Notes: generated by a model not told the origin, from the letters alone. Counted from the stretch's first letter, positions 26,845-34,979 are shown. The stretch is DNA of 49,869 bases from an uncultured Psychroserpens sp. (GCA_947489585.1 CANLEE010000017.1:1-49869), one strand, 5' to 3'. A program made the numbers and translations.

Positions 26845-27592
26845 GTGTGTTTTTTATTGAAGCGGTTAGCAACTTGTATATGTCTTTATGGTGCTCATTA
26901 TCGAGCAATTTCAAATGCTTTTTTATTGTTTTTTTATCATTGCGTTTTGCAGGACCCGTTTGGGCTTTATAAGGGGAATGTTCTTGCACTTTGAGCGCTG
27001 TTTCTAAAATTAAAGGTTTGAGTAAATCAAACTCAGCACCTTGCGATTCGGTAATTTCATGAGCTACACGATAGAGTTGATTTGTAAAGTTGTTTACAAA
27101 TACTGCAGCGAGATGTAAAGCTGCACGTTGGTCACTATTGATACGTTTTGTGATATTAGTAATTGATACTGCAAGAGATTTTAAAAGCGCATAATCTTTT
27201 CGCATTAAAGTTTCTAAACAAATAGGGACTTGTAAGAAGTCAATATCTGTCGATTTAGAAAATGTTTGTAATGGATAAAACACACCACGTCTGTTCTTTT
27301 TGTCAATATCATAGGCACTCACACTTCCAGAGGTATGCACGACGAAACGGTTTTCAAAAGGTAATTTTTCTGATAACTCAGCAACGGCATCATCACTTAC
27401 AGCGATAATATAGACGTCGGCTTCAGTGAGTTGCGAAACATCGTCAGTAATACGTACCTCATTTTTATATGCAGCAATAGCACTAATATTTCGGTTATAC
27501 CATTGAGCAACGGTTACATTGTCTGAAGAAGAAAATGCTTTATATAAATGGGTCGCTACATTACCAGCTCCTAAAATCACTACTGAAATCAT
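26834..27592 (-). CDS. Rossmann-fold DUF2520 protein
   Basis: This 252-aa protein has an N-terminal NAD(P)-binding domain (ISVVILGAGNVATHLYKAF; VYIIAVSDDAVAELSEKLP) and a C-terminal all-helical DUF2520 domain (RAALHLAAVFVNNFTNQLYRVAHEI...TGPAKRNDKKTIKKHLKLL). The fold resembles pyrroline-5-carboxylate reductase/KetoPantoate-type dehydrogenases. The substrate is unknown. First gene of the DUF2520-HAD-UbiA-Maf run. Confidence 0.9.
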   Translation of the reverse strand: MISVVILGAGNVATHLYKAFSSSDNVTVAQWYNRNISAIAAYKNEVRITDDVSQLTEADVYIIAVSDDAVAELSEKLPFENRFVVHTSGSVSAYDIDKKNRRGVFYPLQTFSKSTDIDFLQVPICLETLMRKDYALLKSLAVSITNITKRINSDQRAALHLAAVFVNNFTNQLYRVAHEITESQGAEFDLLKPLILETALKVQEHSPYKAQTGPAKRNDKKTIKKHLKLLDNEHHKDIYKLLTASIKNTHGR

Positions 27593-27610
27593 GCTGCTAA
27601 AATAAGATAA

Positions 27611-28201
27611 TTAGAGGTAAACTTTTCGGTCATGGATTTTTAATTGCTTGTTTTTTTCTAGTTTTTTAATAGATCTAATAACTGTTTCAACTCTTAAACC
27701 TGTAAGATTTGATATTTCCTGTCTTGTCAGTTCTATTTCATAAGTCGTATTGGCATCACCAAAATTGGTTTTTAAATGTTCAAGTAAAGTCATTATACGA
27801 TGTTCTGGCGAATGTATAGAAACTTCTTTCATGATTTTGGCTTTATAAATCATGCGTTTACAAAGCAATTTTGTAAATTCTAAATGAAGGTCTGGGTGTG
27901 TTTTTAATAAATTAAAGAAGGCCGCTTTTGGTAAGGTGTAAATTTCTGAATCTTGCGCACATTGTGCAGTTGCAGGATATCTAAAGTCACCAAATAAAGG
28001 GGGTTCTCCAAACGCATTACCATCATAAAAAATACCTTGAGTAAATTCTTTACCATCCTCAGATAGATTAACCATTTTTACACTACCTGTTTTAATTTGA
28101 TAGTACAGTTTTGGCGTGTCTAATTCAGAAAAAATGATTTCACCCTTAGCATAGGTTTTTAGTTTGACAAGATGCTTTTCTAATATTTCTAAAGGAACCA
28201 T
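27611..28201 (-). CDS. Crp/Fnr-family transcriptional regulator
   Basis: This 196-aa regulator has a cyclic-nucleotide-binding-like barrel (KTYAKGEIIFSELDTPKLYYQIKTGSVKMVNLSEDGKEFTQGIFYDGNAFGEPPLFGDFRYPATAQC) and a C-terminal winged helix (ELTRQEISNLTGLRVETVIRSIKKLEKNKQLKIHDRKVYL). The N-terminus lacks an Fnr-type Cys cluster. An upstream ATG at 28261 gives 216 aa, but it lies upstream of the probable transcription start because the promoter occupies 28229-28257. I choose the ATG at 28201 (MVPLEILEKHL), which matches the family. Confidence 0.88.
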   Translation of the reverse strand: MVPLEILEKHLVKLKTYAKGEIIFSELDTPKLYYQIKTGSVKMVNLSEDGKEFTQGIFYDGNAFGEPPLFGDFRYPATAQCAQDSEIYTLPKAAFFNLLKTHPDLHLEFTKLLCKRMIYKAKIMKEVSIHSPEHRIMTLLEHLKTNFGDANTTYEIELTRQEISNLTGLRVETVIRSIKKLEKNKQLKIHDRKVYL

Positions 28202-28228
28202 AAGCTTATGATTTGAATCATAAAATAA

Positions 28229-28257
28229 CAAAGATAATTGTAACAATTTTGTATCAA
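28229..28257 (-). promoter_or_regulatory. Promoter of the Crp/Fnr gene with embedded palindrome
   Basis: On the minus strand TTG is followed after 18 nt by TATCTTTG. Between them lies ATTGTTACAAT (28237-28247 region), an 11-bp inverted repeat that could be an operator, perhaps for self-control. Confidence 0.6.
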
Positions 28258-28276
28258 TCATTTAAAACAAATAAAA

Positions 28277-28558
28277 ATGAATTTATATAATATAGGACTA
28301 GCAGATTTTAAGAAGAACTTTATCATGTATGTGCCTTTGAGTATTATTTTGCAAAGTTGTTTAGGCTCAATTTCTATCTTTTATTTAACACAATTGCCTT
28401 ATACGATGAGCACATTTTTAGGAGTCACGATATGTACAATTGTATGTATGTTGTATAATGCTTCAATCATGGCTCAGTTAAAACACAAATGGATATTCAA
28501 TTTTTTGATTTTAAGTATTGTGGTTAATATATTATTATTGCTGGTATACCGAATATAG
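28277..28558 (+). CDS. Small membrane protein, three hydrophobic segments
   Basis: This 93-aa protein has hydrophobic stretches at about 17-37, 45-63 and 72-90, with charged ends (NIGLADFKKNF...AQLKHKWIFN). No known family. It is divergent from the Crp/Fnr gene with only a 75-bp gap, and it lies 29 nt before the truncated haemoglobin gene, so it may be regulated with them. Confidence 0.7.
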   Translation: MNLYNIGLADFKKNFIMYVPLSIILQSCLGSISIFYLTQLPYTMSTFLGVTICTIVCMLYNASIMAQLKHKWIFNFLILSIVVNILLLLVYRI

Positions 28559-28587
28559 AAGTCTTAATAATTGTATTTTTATAAAGT

Positions 28588-28989
28588 ATGAAACAAGATA
28601 TTCAAAGTAGAGACGATATATTTTTACTAGTCACAACCTTTTACGATAAAGTAAGAGCTGATGAAACACTAGGCCCTTTTTTTAACGAGACAATCAAAGA
28701 TTGGGACACCCATTTAGACCATTTAACAACCTTCTGGGAGACAAGTCTATTTATGACAAAGAAGCTAGAGAAGAAGTACTACGGAAATCCGCTAGAAGCC
28801 CACGTTAAGGTCGATGAGATGTATGATAATCGTATTACTGAACTGCATTTTGGGATTTGGCTTAACCTTTGGGCGCAAACGCTTAACGACTTGTTTGAAG
28901 GCGAAATTGCAGAAAATGCCAAGCGAAGAGCACGTAAAATGGGAACCTTTATGTACCTTAAAATTTTTGAAGCCCGACAAAAGAAATAG
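28588..28989 (+). CDS. Group III truncated haemoglobin
   Basis: This 133-aa protein has the 2-on-2 globin pattern of group III: DIQSRDDIFLLVTTFYDKVRADETLGPFFNETI, DWDTHLDHLTTFWETSLF, and NPLEAHVKVDEMYDNRITELHFGIWLNLWAQTLNDLFEG. The proximal His is probably in the LEAHVKV/ELHF region. It binds heme and O2, NO or similar ligands in the cytoplasm. A Crp/Fnr regulator and cytochrome c biogenesis genes lie next to it, suggesting a respiratory or NO link. Confidence 0.9.
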   Translation: MKQDIQSRDDIFLLVTTFYDKVRADETLGPFFNETIKDWDTHLDHLTTFWETSLFMTKKLEKKYYGNPLEAHVKVDEMYDNRITELHFGIWLNLWAQTLNDLFEGEIAENAKRRARKMGTFMYLKIFEARQKK

Positions 28990-29060
28990 ACCTGAGCTAC
29001 AATTTTATCTTTAACACTTTTTTGATGCTAAAAGTCCAAGTGTATACAAACAAAAAAGGT

Positions 29061-29068
29061 TATCTTTG
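29061..29068 (+). promoter_or_regulatory. -7 promoter element of the CcsBA gene
   Basis: TATCTTTG fits TAnnTTTG and lies 27 nt before the chosen ATG. No clear TTG -33 element is visible at the usual distance. Confidence 0.5.
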
Positions 29069-29095
29069 CACAACAAAAAAATAAGCTGTCTTGCT

Positions 29096-32000
29096 ATGCA
29101 AAAGAAACTTGCTAACATTCTCTTTTCTACACGTCTTACTGGTATTTTATTTATTGTTTATGCTATTGCTATGATTGTAGGGACATTCATGGATCGATTC
29201 CAAGAAACGTCACCAACGCCATACTCTAGGCATTTCATCTATAATGCATGGTGGTTTGAAGCAATCATGGTGTTATTTATGGTTAATTTCATCGGAAATA
29301 TCTTTCGCTATAGATTGTTCAGAAAAGAAAAATGGGCAACACTTATTTTGCATTTAGCATTTATTTTTATCCTTCTAGGAGCAGGAATTACAAGGTATAT
29401 CGGTTTTGAAGGTTGGATGCCAATTCGAGAAGGCGAAACTGAAAATACATTCTTAACTAGAGATATTTATGTCACTGCATTTATTGATGGTGATTTGATG
29501 GTTGACGGACAAGCGCAGCGACGTGTTGTGCAAGAGCGTGTTGATTTTTCTGAGCGTTTAGATAATGATTTAGAACTAAAAACCGAATACAATGGCACTC
29601 CTGTAACTATAGAAGTTAAAAAGTTTGTCAAAGATGCCGAGCTTGATATTATTCCAGATGATGAAGGCGAATCCTATTTAAAACTAGTGGAGGCTGGAGA
29701 AGAAGCCTCGCACAGTCACTTTATTAAAGATGGTGAAGACGAGTTGATTCATAATGTGGTATTCACCTTAAATAACCCAAAAAAAGGTGCCATCAATATT
29801 ACAACAAAAGACAATCGATTGTTTATCGAATCACCATTTGAAGGGGATTATATGACCATGGCAACCCAAGCCACGGGCAAACTTGAAAAAGATTCTATAC
29901 AACCCTTAGCCTTGCGCTCGCGTTACCAAATTGCTAATATGGCTATGGTATTTCCTGATCCAGTAGTAAAAGGAAAGTTTGGTGTAGTTAAAAAATCGCA
30001 ATTGTTGCGAAGTCGGGAAGATGGTATTGTTGTTGATGTGACTGCTAATGGCGAAACAAAAACACTTAATTTATTAGGCGGACAATATGTCAACGGGCGC
30101 TTTGAACAGACAAAAGTGGGCGGATTTGATGTTGCTGTAAAGTATGGTTCCATTGTAAAAGAATTACCCTTTAGTGTTAAGCTCAACGATTTTGTTGCCG
30201 AACGCTATCCGGGAACTGAAGATAACTTCTCAGCATTTGCAAGTGAAGTTACAGTGATAAAACCCAACGAAGAACCTTACGACTATCGCATCTTTATGAA
30301 TAATATTTTAGATGAAGGTGGTTATCGCTTTTTTCAATCGAGCTTCTTTCCTGATGAAAAAGGAACAAAACTATCGGTTAACCATGATCAATGGGGAACT
30401 TGGGTGACCTATTTTGGGTATATGCTATTGTATTTTGGTTTGATGGCCATTTTATTTTCTAAAGGTTCACGTTTCTCAGACCTCAAGCGTATGCTTGAAA
30501 AGGTGAAAGACAAAAAAGCTAAAATGCTTTCGATTTTCGTATTATGTTTCGGATTAGTTGGATTTTCCCAAGAGCATTCCGAAGATGACGGCCATAATCA
30601 TGGCGACACACAAACACAAGAACATTTTGAAGGTGATGGTCACGATCATAGTGCTAAAGTTGCATTTACGAGACCTTCCAAAACTGAGATAGATTCTGTA
30701 ATTCGAGCGAATATTAATCCGAAAGCGCATTCCGATGCCTTTGGCGAATTGGTAGTTCAGGATTATAGTGGTCGTATGATGCCAGTAAATACATTTGCTT
30801 CCGAAGTACTTCGGAAATTGAGCAAGAGAGATCACTACGAGGAGTTTGATGCCAATCAGGTGTTGATGTCCATGCAAGAGAGTCCGTTGTTTTGGTATAA
30901 CGTGCCTGTGATTTATTTAGCGAAACGAAAAGCAGATTCGATACGTAAGATTATTGGTGTTGGTACAGATGTCAAATATGTATCGATTGCAGATTTCTTA
31001 ACCGACGATGGTCGCAACAAATTAGGCCCTTATTTAAATGATGCCTACAGTGCTGAAACGCCTAACGGATTTCAAACACAATTTAAAGAAACCTACGATC
31101 GTATGAGTTTGTTGTTTAATACATTGGATGGTCGCTCGATGAAAATATTTCCCGTGCCCGAAGATGATAAAAACACATGGATTTCTCCAGTAGAATATAG
31201 AGAAGACTATGCGGCAAAGATTAAAGATACACTCTACGGAAAGTTTATAGAAAACAGTTTGGGCTATTACCTGAGCGAATTGCATGGCGCAAGGCAATCG
31301 GGAGATTTTACCACCGCAAACCGTTTGCTGGAAGGCTTTAAAAAGAACCAACAGCAGGAGGGAAGTGAAGTGATGCTTTCCGAAGATAAAATCAAAACAG
31401 AAATTTTATATAACAAATATGATATTTTCAAGAAGCTGTATTTGTACTATATGCTGTTTGGTGTGGTCTTATTTGTGTTGTTAATTATTCAAATTTTTAA
31501 TGCGAGAAGTAAGCTTATAGATATCGCCGTCAAAACTTTTGGTATTGCGATTCTACTCACATTTTTAGTGCATACAGGTGGTTTAATCGTCCGTTGGTAC
31601 ATTTCGGGTCATGCACCTTGGAGTGATGCCTACGAGTCGATGATTTATGTGTCTTGGGCGACGATGTTCTTCGGGCTAGCCTTTGGACGCGATAGCAAAT
31701 TGACATTGGCAGCGACCTCATTTGTAACATCTATGTTATTAATGGTGGCGCACTTAAGTTGGATGGATCCAGCGATTTCAAACCTACAGCCTGTTTTAGA
31801 TAGCTATTGGTTGATGATTCATGTGGCCGTTATTGTAGCCAGTTACGGTCCGTTTACCTTAGGCATGATCTTAGGATTGACCGTATTGTCATTGATGATT
31901 TTTACGACCAAATCAAACAAGGCTAAAATGGCTTTGAATATCAAAGAGCTCACACTCATTAATGAAATGGCACTAACGGTTGGTTTGGTGATGTTGACCA

Positions 32001-32350
32001 TTGGAAACTTCCTAGGTGGTATGTGGGCCAATGAAAGTTGGGGACGTTATTGGGGTTGGGATCCAAAAGAAACGTGGGCTTTGATTAGTATTATGGTCTA
32101 TGCTTTTGTGATTCACATGCGATTAATCCCAGGATTACGAGGTCGTTTTGGATTTAACTTATTATCGGTATTTGCATTTTCGAGCATTATGTTTACCTAC
32201 TTTGGCGTAAACTTCTACTTGTCGGGATTACACTCGTACCAATCAGGTCAGCAAATTTTGAGCTATAAAATTATCGCTATGGTTGTTGGAGGTTTAGCGA
32301 TTATTGGGGTTTTAGCTTATCGTAAGTATGTGAAGTATTATAAAAAGTAG
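29096..32350 (+). CDS. Fused cytochrome c biogenesis protein CcsB-CcsA (ResB-ResC)
   Basis: This 1084-aa membrane protein fuses a ResB/Ccs1-like half (residues 1 to about 480: four segments and a large periplasmic domain) with a CcsA/ResC half (from about 780) that carries the heme-handling WWD-type motif ESWGRYWGWDPKETWALI near 980. It exports and ligates heme to apocytochrome c (System II). At the junction (about 480-515) is a signal-peptide-like stretch (MLSIFVLCFGLVGFSQ) followed by an H/D/E-rich segment. The start is 29096: a TTG start at 29066 would lie inside the promoter (TATCTTTG, 29061-29068). Confidence 0.93.
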   Translation: MQKKLANILFSTRLTGILFIVYAIAMIVGTFMDRFQETSPTPYSRHFIYNAWWFEAIMVLFMVNFIGNIFRYRLFRKEKWATLILHLAFIFILLGAGITRYIGFEGWMPIREGETENTFLTRDIYVTAFIDGDLMVDGQAQRRVVQERVDFSERLDNDLELKTEYNGTPVTIEVKKFVKDAELDIIPDDEGESYLKLVEAGEEASHSHFIKDGEDELIHNVVFTLNNPKKGAINITTKDNRLFIESPFEGDYMTMATQATGKLEKDSIQPLALRSRYQIANMAMVFPDPVVKGKFGVVKKSQLLRSREDGIVVDVTANGETKTLNLLGGQYVNGRFEQTKVGGFDVAVKYGSIVKELPFSVKLNDFVAERYPGTEDNFSAFASEVTVIKPNEEPYDYRIFMNNILDEGGYRFFQSSFFPDEKGTKLSVNHDQWGTWVTYFGYMLLYFGLMAILFSKGSRFSDLKRMLEKVKDKKAKMLSIFVLCFGLVGFSQEHSEDDGHNHGDTQTQEHFEGDGHDHSAKVAFTRPSKTEIDSVIRANINPKAHSDAFGELVVQDYSGRMMPVNTFASEVLRKLSKRDHYEEFDANQVLMSMQESPLFWYNVPVIYLAKRKADSIRKIIGVGTDVKYVSIADFLTDDGRNKLGPYLNDAYSAETPNGFQTQFKETYDRMSLLFNTLDGRSMKIFPVPEDDKNTWISPVEYREDYAAKIKDTLYGKFIENSLGYYLSELHGARQSGDFTTANRLLEGFKKNQQQEGSEVMLSEDKIKTEILYNKYDIFKKLYLYYMLFGVVLFVLLIIQIFNARSKLIDIAVKTFGIAILLTFLVHTGGLIVRWYISGHAPWSDAYESMIYVSWATMFFGLAFGRDSKLTLAATSFVTSMLLMVAHLSWMDPAISNLQPVLDSYWLMIHVAVIVASYGPFTLGMILGLTVLSLMIFTTKSNKAKMALNIKELTLINEMALTVGLVMLTIGNFLGGMWANESWGRYWGWDPKETWALISIMVYAFVIHMRLIPGLRGRFGFNLLSVFAFSSIMFTYFGVNFYLSGLHSYQSGQQILSYKIIAMVVGGLAIIGVLAYRKYVKYYKK

Positions 32351-32369
32351 TTTTTTAAGCCTTTTGTCA

Positions 32370-32389
32370 CACTGAGCGCAGTCGAAGTG
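32370..32389. repeat. REP-like palindrome, copy 1
   Basis: The core CACTGAGCGCAGTCGAAGTG can fold either through outer arms CACT/AGTG (extended to CACACT/AGTGTG in this copy) or through inner ACTG/CAGT. It lies just after the CcsBA gene and before the GIY-YIG gene. Confidence 0.8.
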
Positions 32390-32397
32390 TGTCTTTA

Positions 32398-32748
32398 TCA
32401 TCTATACTTATAATGCGTAGCATTCCTGCATTCGGAAAGCAATTGTAATTGTTCTAAATCATTTTCAATTAATGCTTTTTTCTTTGCTCTTGACCAGCCT
32501 TTTATTTTCTTTTCGAAATAAATGGCTTGAAGCACATCGTTAAAGACTTGCTGAAATTTTAATTCTAATGGTCTGCGTTTGTACGTGTAACACTTTTTAT
32601 ATTTTCCTAATTCATGTTCTTGAAATCTTTTGTCTAATCTACTCGTTATACCTGTATAATAGGAGTTATCAGAGCACTTTAATATATAGACGTAATAGGA
32701 ATACATTTGATTTTTTGCTTTTGTTGGGTCTTCGAATGGTTGTACCAT
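32398..32748 (-). CDS. GIY-YIG nuclease-family protein, copy 1
   Basis: This 116-aa single-domain protein reads YYVYILKCSDNSYYTGITSRLDKRFQEHELGKYKKCYTYKRRPLELKFQQVF, the UPF0213-type GIY-YIG fold (YVY...YTG), with R and E catalytic-type residues and a C-terminal CRNATHYKYR. Known GIY-YIG enzymes cut DNA; this small class is uncharacterised. The start could also be the ATG at 32706 (MYSYYVYIL), which fits the family better. A perfect palindrome TGAAATATATTTCA (32759-32772) lies just upstream. Confidence 0.88.
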   Translation of the reverse strand: MVQPFEDPTKAKNQMYSYYVYILKCSDNSYYTGITSRLDKRFQEHELGKYKKCYTYKRRPLELKFQQVFNDVLQAIYFEKKIKGWSRAKKKALIENDLEQLQLLSECRNATHYKYR

Positions 32749-32869
32749 GTGCTTTCAATGAAATATATTTCATTTCATCAATGCTCAGACTGACATTTGT
32801 GATGCTATTAAATTAATGCTTTTTTTGAATAGAGAATATTGACTACACAAAAACATAATGCTCCTGTCA

Positions 32870-32889
32870 CACTGAGCGCAGTCGAAATG
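32870..32889. repeat. REP-like palindrome, copy 2
   Basis: Same core as copy 1 with one change (AAGTG to AAATG). It marks the junction between the two duplicated units. Confidence 0.8.
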
Positions 32890-32897
32890 TGTCTTTA

Positions 32898-33248
32898 TCA
32901 TCTATACTTATAATGCGTAGCATTCCTGCATTCAGAAAGCAATTGTAATTGTTCTAAATCATTTTCAATTAATGCTTTTTTCTTTGCTCTTGACCAGCCT
33001 TTTATTTTCTTTTCGAAATAAATGGCTTGAAGCACATCGTTAAAGACTTGCTGAAATTTTAATTCTAATGGTCTGCGTTTGTACGTGTAACACTTTTTAT
33101 ATTTTCCTAATTCATGTTCTTGAAATCTTTTGTTTGGTCTACTCGTTATACCTGTATAATAGGAGTTATCAGAGCACTGTAATATATAGACGTAATAGGA
33201 ATACATTTGGTTTTTTGCTTTTGTTGGGTCTTCGAATGGTTGCACCAT
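32898..33248 (-). CDS. GIY-YIG nuclease-family protein, copy 2
   Basis: This 116-aa protein differs from copy 1 at three residues (YILQCSDN for YILKCSDN; RPNKRF for RLDKRF). All GIY-YIG motif residues are intact, so both copies should be functional if one is. The alternative start at 33206 gives MYSYYVYILQC. It has the same upstream palindrome TGAAATATATTTCA (33259-33272). Confidence 0.88.
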   Translation of the reverse strand: MVQPFEDPTKAKNQMYSYYVYILQCSDNSYYTGITSRPNKRFQEHELGKYKKCYTYKRRPLELKFQQVFNDVLQAIYFEKKIKGWSRAKKKALIENDLEQLQLLSECRNATHYKYR

Positions 33249-33370
33249 GTGCTTTCAATGAAATATATTTCATTTCATCAATGCTCAGACTGACATTTGT
33301 GATGCTATTAAATTAATGCTTTTTTTTGAATAGAGAATATTGACTACACAAAAACATAATGCTCCTGTCA

Positions 33371-33390
33371 CACTGAGCGCAGTCGAAGTG
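33371..33390. repeat. REP-like palindrome, copy 3
   Basis: An exact copy of the core in copy 1, closing the array on the mscL side; no GIY-YIG gene follows it. Similarity to the repeat unit stops right after it. Confidence 0.8.
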
Positions 33391-33433
33391 CATACTAAAT
33401 ACAACACAGTCAAGTGCTTTCTCTAATTTCCAT

Positions 33434-33463
33434 TTGCAATTCTTCACCAATTAAATACCTTTG
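33434..33463 (+). promoter_or_regulatory. Promoter of mscL
   Basis: TTG (33434-33436) is followed after 19 nt by TACCTTTG (33456-33463). Transcription would start near 33470, about 19 nt before the mscL ATG. Confidence 0.7.
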
Positions 33464-33488
33464 ACTAGTCACTATAAAATACAACAGC

Positions 33489-33929
33489 ATGAAATTTTTA
33501 AAAGAATTCAAAGAGTTTGCAGTTAAAGGGAATATGATGGATATGGCTATCGGTATCATCATAGGTGCTGCATTTAATAAAGTCATTGATGTACTGGTCA
33601 AAAAAATCTTTATGCCACCCTTGTCCTTAATGACCGACGGACTCAATTTTCAAGATAAAAAATGGGTGTTACGTGATGCCGTGACCAATACCCAAGGTGA
33701 CGTTACCGTTCAGGAAGTTGCCATTGAATATGGTGTACTATTTGAAACCACATTAGATTTTCTTATTGTTGGACTTACCGTATTTATTGTGGTTAAAGCC
33801 ATGAACCGCTTACGTAGCAAAGCACAAGATCCTAAAAATGAGGTGGTCGCCACACCTAAAGATATTGAGTTGCTAGCAAAGCTCACCGACTTAATGGAGG
33901 AACAGAATGCGCTATTGAGGGGGAAGTAG
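33489..33929 (+). CDS. mscL: Large-conductance mechanosensitive channel MscL
   Basis: This 146-aa protein has the MscL N-terminal helix and pore segment (MKFLKEFKEFAVKGNMMDMAIGIIIGAAFNKVIDVLVKKIFMPPLSLMTDGL), a periplasmic loop, the second membrane segment (TLDFLIVGLTVFIVVKAMNRL), and a C-terminal helical bundle (DIELLAKLTDLMEEQNALLRGK). It opens on membrane tension during osmotic downshock. Confidence 0.95.
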   Translation: MKFLKEFKEFAVKGNMMDMAIGIIIGAAFNKVIDVLVKKIFMPPLSLMTDGLNFQDKKWVLRDAVTNTQGDVTVQEVAIEYGVLFETTLDFLIVGLTVFIVVKAMNRLRSKAQDPKNEVVATPKDIELLAKLTDLMEEQNALLRGK

Positions 33930-33943
33930 TTTTATTTTGAGTT

Positions 33944-34651
33944 TTAATAGGTCTCGCAAATATGCTTCCTTACCATATAGCTTGTTATTTTTTTTAAAGT
34001 GCTTCCAGTTTCAGGATGCAAACCATAATCTGTGAAATATTCGAGCTCACCATATTTGTTTTTTCCATACCAAAGATTCTCGCTACCGTCACTCTTAAAG
34101 AATTTAGTATTGCAATCTGGTATGATTTGTTTAAAATTTAAAATACGATCTTCTTTATAAACTTTCAATTGATTGATATCATATTTATTCACATCAAGTT
34201 TTACTTCCACATAATGATCATCTTGCCAAATCATCCAACGTTGTAATGAAATAGATTTAATAACTATAAGAATGACTAAAACACTAAGAATAACGGTTAA
34301 AGTGATTTTATTTTTCTTAATGGAAATTTTGATATCATTCAACCATTTTTCGTTTCCTTTTTCCTTTAAATTGTCTGTAAACTCTTTATAATTATTATAG
34401 CCTAAATAACTACACAAACCGTTTATTACTGAAATTTGCTTTATACTTATATCGTCATTTTGATCTTCTAATTTTTTTGCATCATTATAATAGTCTCTAT
34501 AACTACGCTCTCCCAATTTAAAGTTTTCATTTTTATCTATATAATCGGATAGTTCTTCAGCTAAATCTGTTAATGATGGTTTTCTTATACCATCTTTTTT
34601 TTTATTTGTCCTAGCAAGTTCTATTGCGTTGATGACTAAATATTTATTCAT
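33944..34651 (-). CDS. Hypothetical one-span membrane protein
   Basis: This 235-aa protein has a soluble N-terminal part (1-110: RKPSLTDLAEELSDYIDKNENFKLGERSYRDYYNDAKKLEDQ then SVINGLCSYLGYNNYKEFTDNL), one membrane segment at about 117-135 (ITLTVILSVLVILIVIKSI), and an extracytoplasmic C-terminal part. The N-terminal pattern (helical, ending LCxYLGYxNYKEF) recurs in unrelated Bacteroidota proteins in my memory, but I cannot name it. Convergent with mscL. A TACGG palindrome with a near-consensus promoter faces this gene at 34797-34840. Confidence 0.75.
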   Translation of the reverse strand: MNKYLVINAIELARTNKKKDGIRKPSLTDLAEELSDYIDKNENFKLGERSYRDYYNDAKKLEDQNDDISIKQISVINGLCSYLGYNNYKEFTDNLKEKGNEKWLNDIKISIKKNKITLTVILSVLVILIVIKSISLQRWMIWQDDHYVEVKLDVNKYDINQLKVYKEDRILNFKQIIPDCNTKFFKSDGSENLWYGKNKYGELEYFTDYGLHPETGSTLKKITSYMVRKHICETY

Positions 34652-34796
34652 AGCGGTTGATTTACAGTTGTTTAAGTGGTTGTTTTGATTTGGAATTTTT
34701 TAGGAAAATCTTTTCCAAAACCTTTCCAAATGATTTCCAACTGTTCCTAGATAATCTTCTTTCATTTGCTTCAGAATCAATTACAGTTATGCATTG

Positions 34797-34840
34797 CTAA
34801 CATAACTAAAGTACGAAATTGATTTATACGGAAACCCGTA
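34797..34840 (-). promoter_or_regulatory. TACGG-box operator/promoter A, facing the 235-aa gene
   Basis: The palindrome TACGG-N4-CCGTA is at 34827-34840. Read on the minus strand, exactly 22 nt after it, is TATGTTAG (34804-34797), one mismatch from TAnnTTTG. On the plus side no TAnnTTTG occurs at that distance. The predicted start leaves a leader of about 140 nt before the ATG at 34651. Confidence 0.5.
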
Positions 34841-34929
34841 AAGTAATATGCTGATTATTGAAAGGGAGGCAACTTTCAGCGATTACGATACACTTTCCCA
34901 CTTCCCAAAATAACTGAAATATAAATCTG

Positions 34930-34979
34930 AAAGGATGGTATTTAAACTTATCTGAGAACTCTCAGACAGCCATCCTTTT
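34930..34979 (+). promoter_or_regulatory. Nested stem-loop in lipoprotein leader
   Basis: Outer arms AAAGGATGG (34930-34938) and CCATCCTTT (34970-34978) enclose an inner perfect arm pair TCTGAGA/TCTCAGA (34951-34957, 34960-34966). It lies 16 nt before the ATG at 34995. It could be an attenuator, an RNA-stability element, or a terminator of upstream transcription; the U tract is weak. Confidence 0.5.

Larger units (their letters stand above)
32365..32864. repeat. Tandem duplication, unit 1 (palindrome + GIY-YIG gene)
   Basis: This 500-bp unit is followed directly by a second copy (32865-33365). By eye the two differ at 8 bases plus one extra T, about 98% identity. Each unit starts with the REP-like palindrome, includes the full GIY-YIG gene, and ends at the next palindrome. 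Confidence 0.93.
32865..33365. repeat. Tandem duplication, unit 2
   Basis: Second copy of the 500-bp unit, one base longer because of an extra T before GAATAGAG. Changes in the coding part give L to P, D to N and K to Q plus three synonymous codons; no stop or frameshift. Confidence 0.93.

Noticed and set aside
29066..29095. Upstream TTG start for CcsBA
   Set aside because: The TTG lies inside the -7 element TATCTTTG.
32568..33316. Plus-strand frames inside the GIY-YIG copies
   Set aside because: They are antisense to the nuclease genes and are repeated only because the unit is duplicated.
32365..33365. Insertion sequence
   Set aside because: There is no transposase and there are no terminal inverted repeats or target duplications beyond the palindromes; a simple duplication explains it better.
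32365..33390. CRISPR-like array of three repeats
   Set aside because: The repeats are 500 bp apart with genes between them and the spacers are nearly identical, so this is a tandem duplication.
34827..34840. Operator A as plus-strand promoter site for the lipoprotein and kinase
   Set aside because: No TAnnTTTG element occurs at 22 nt or nearby on the plus side, while the minus side has a near match.
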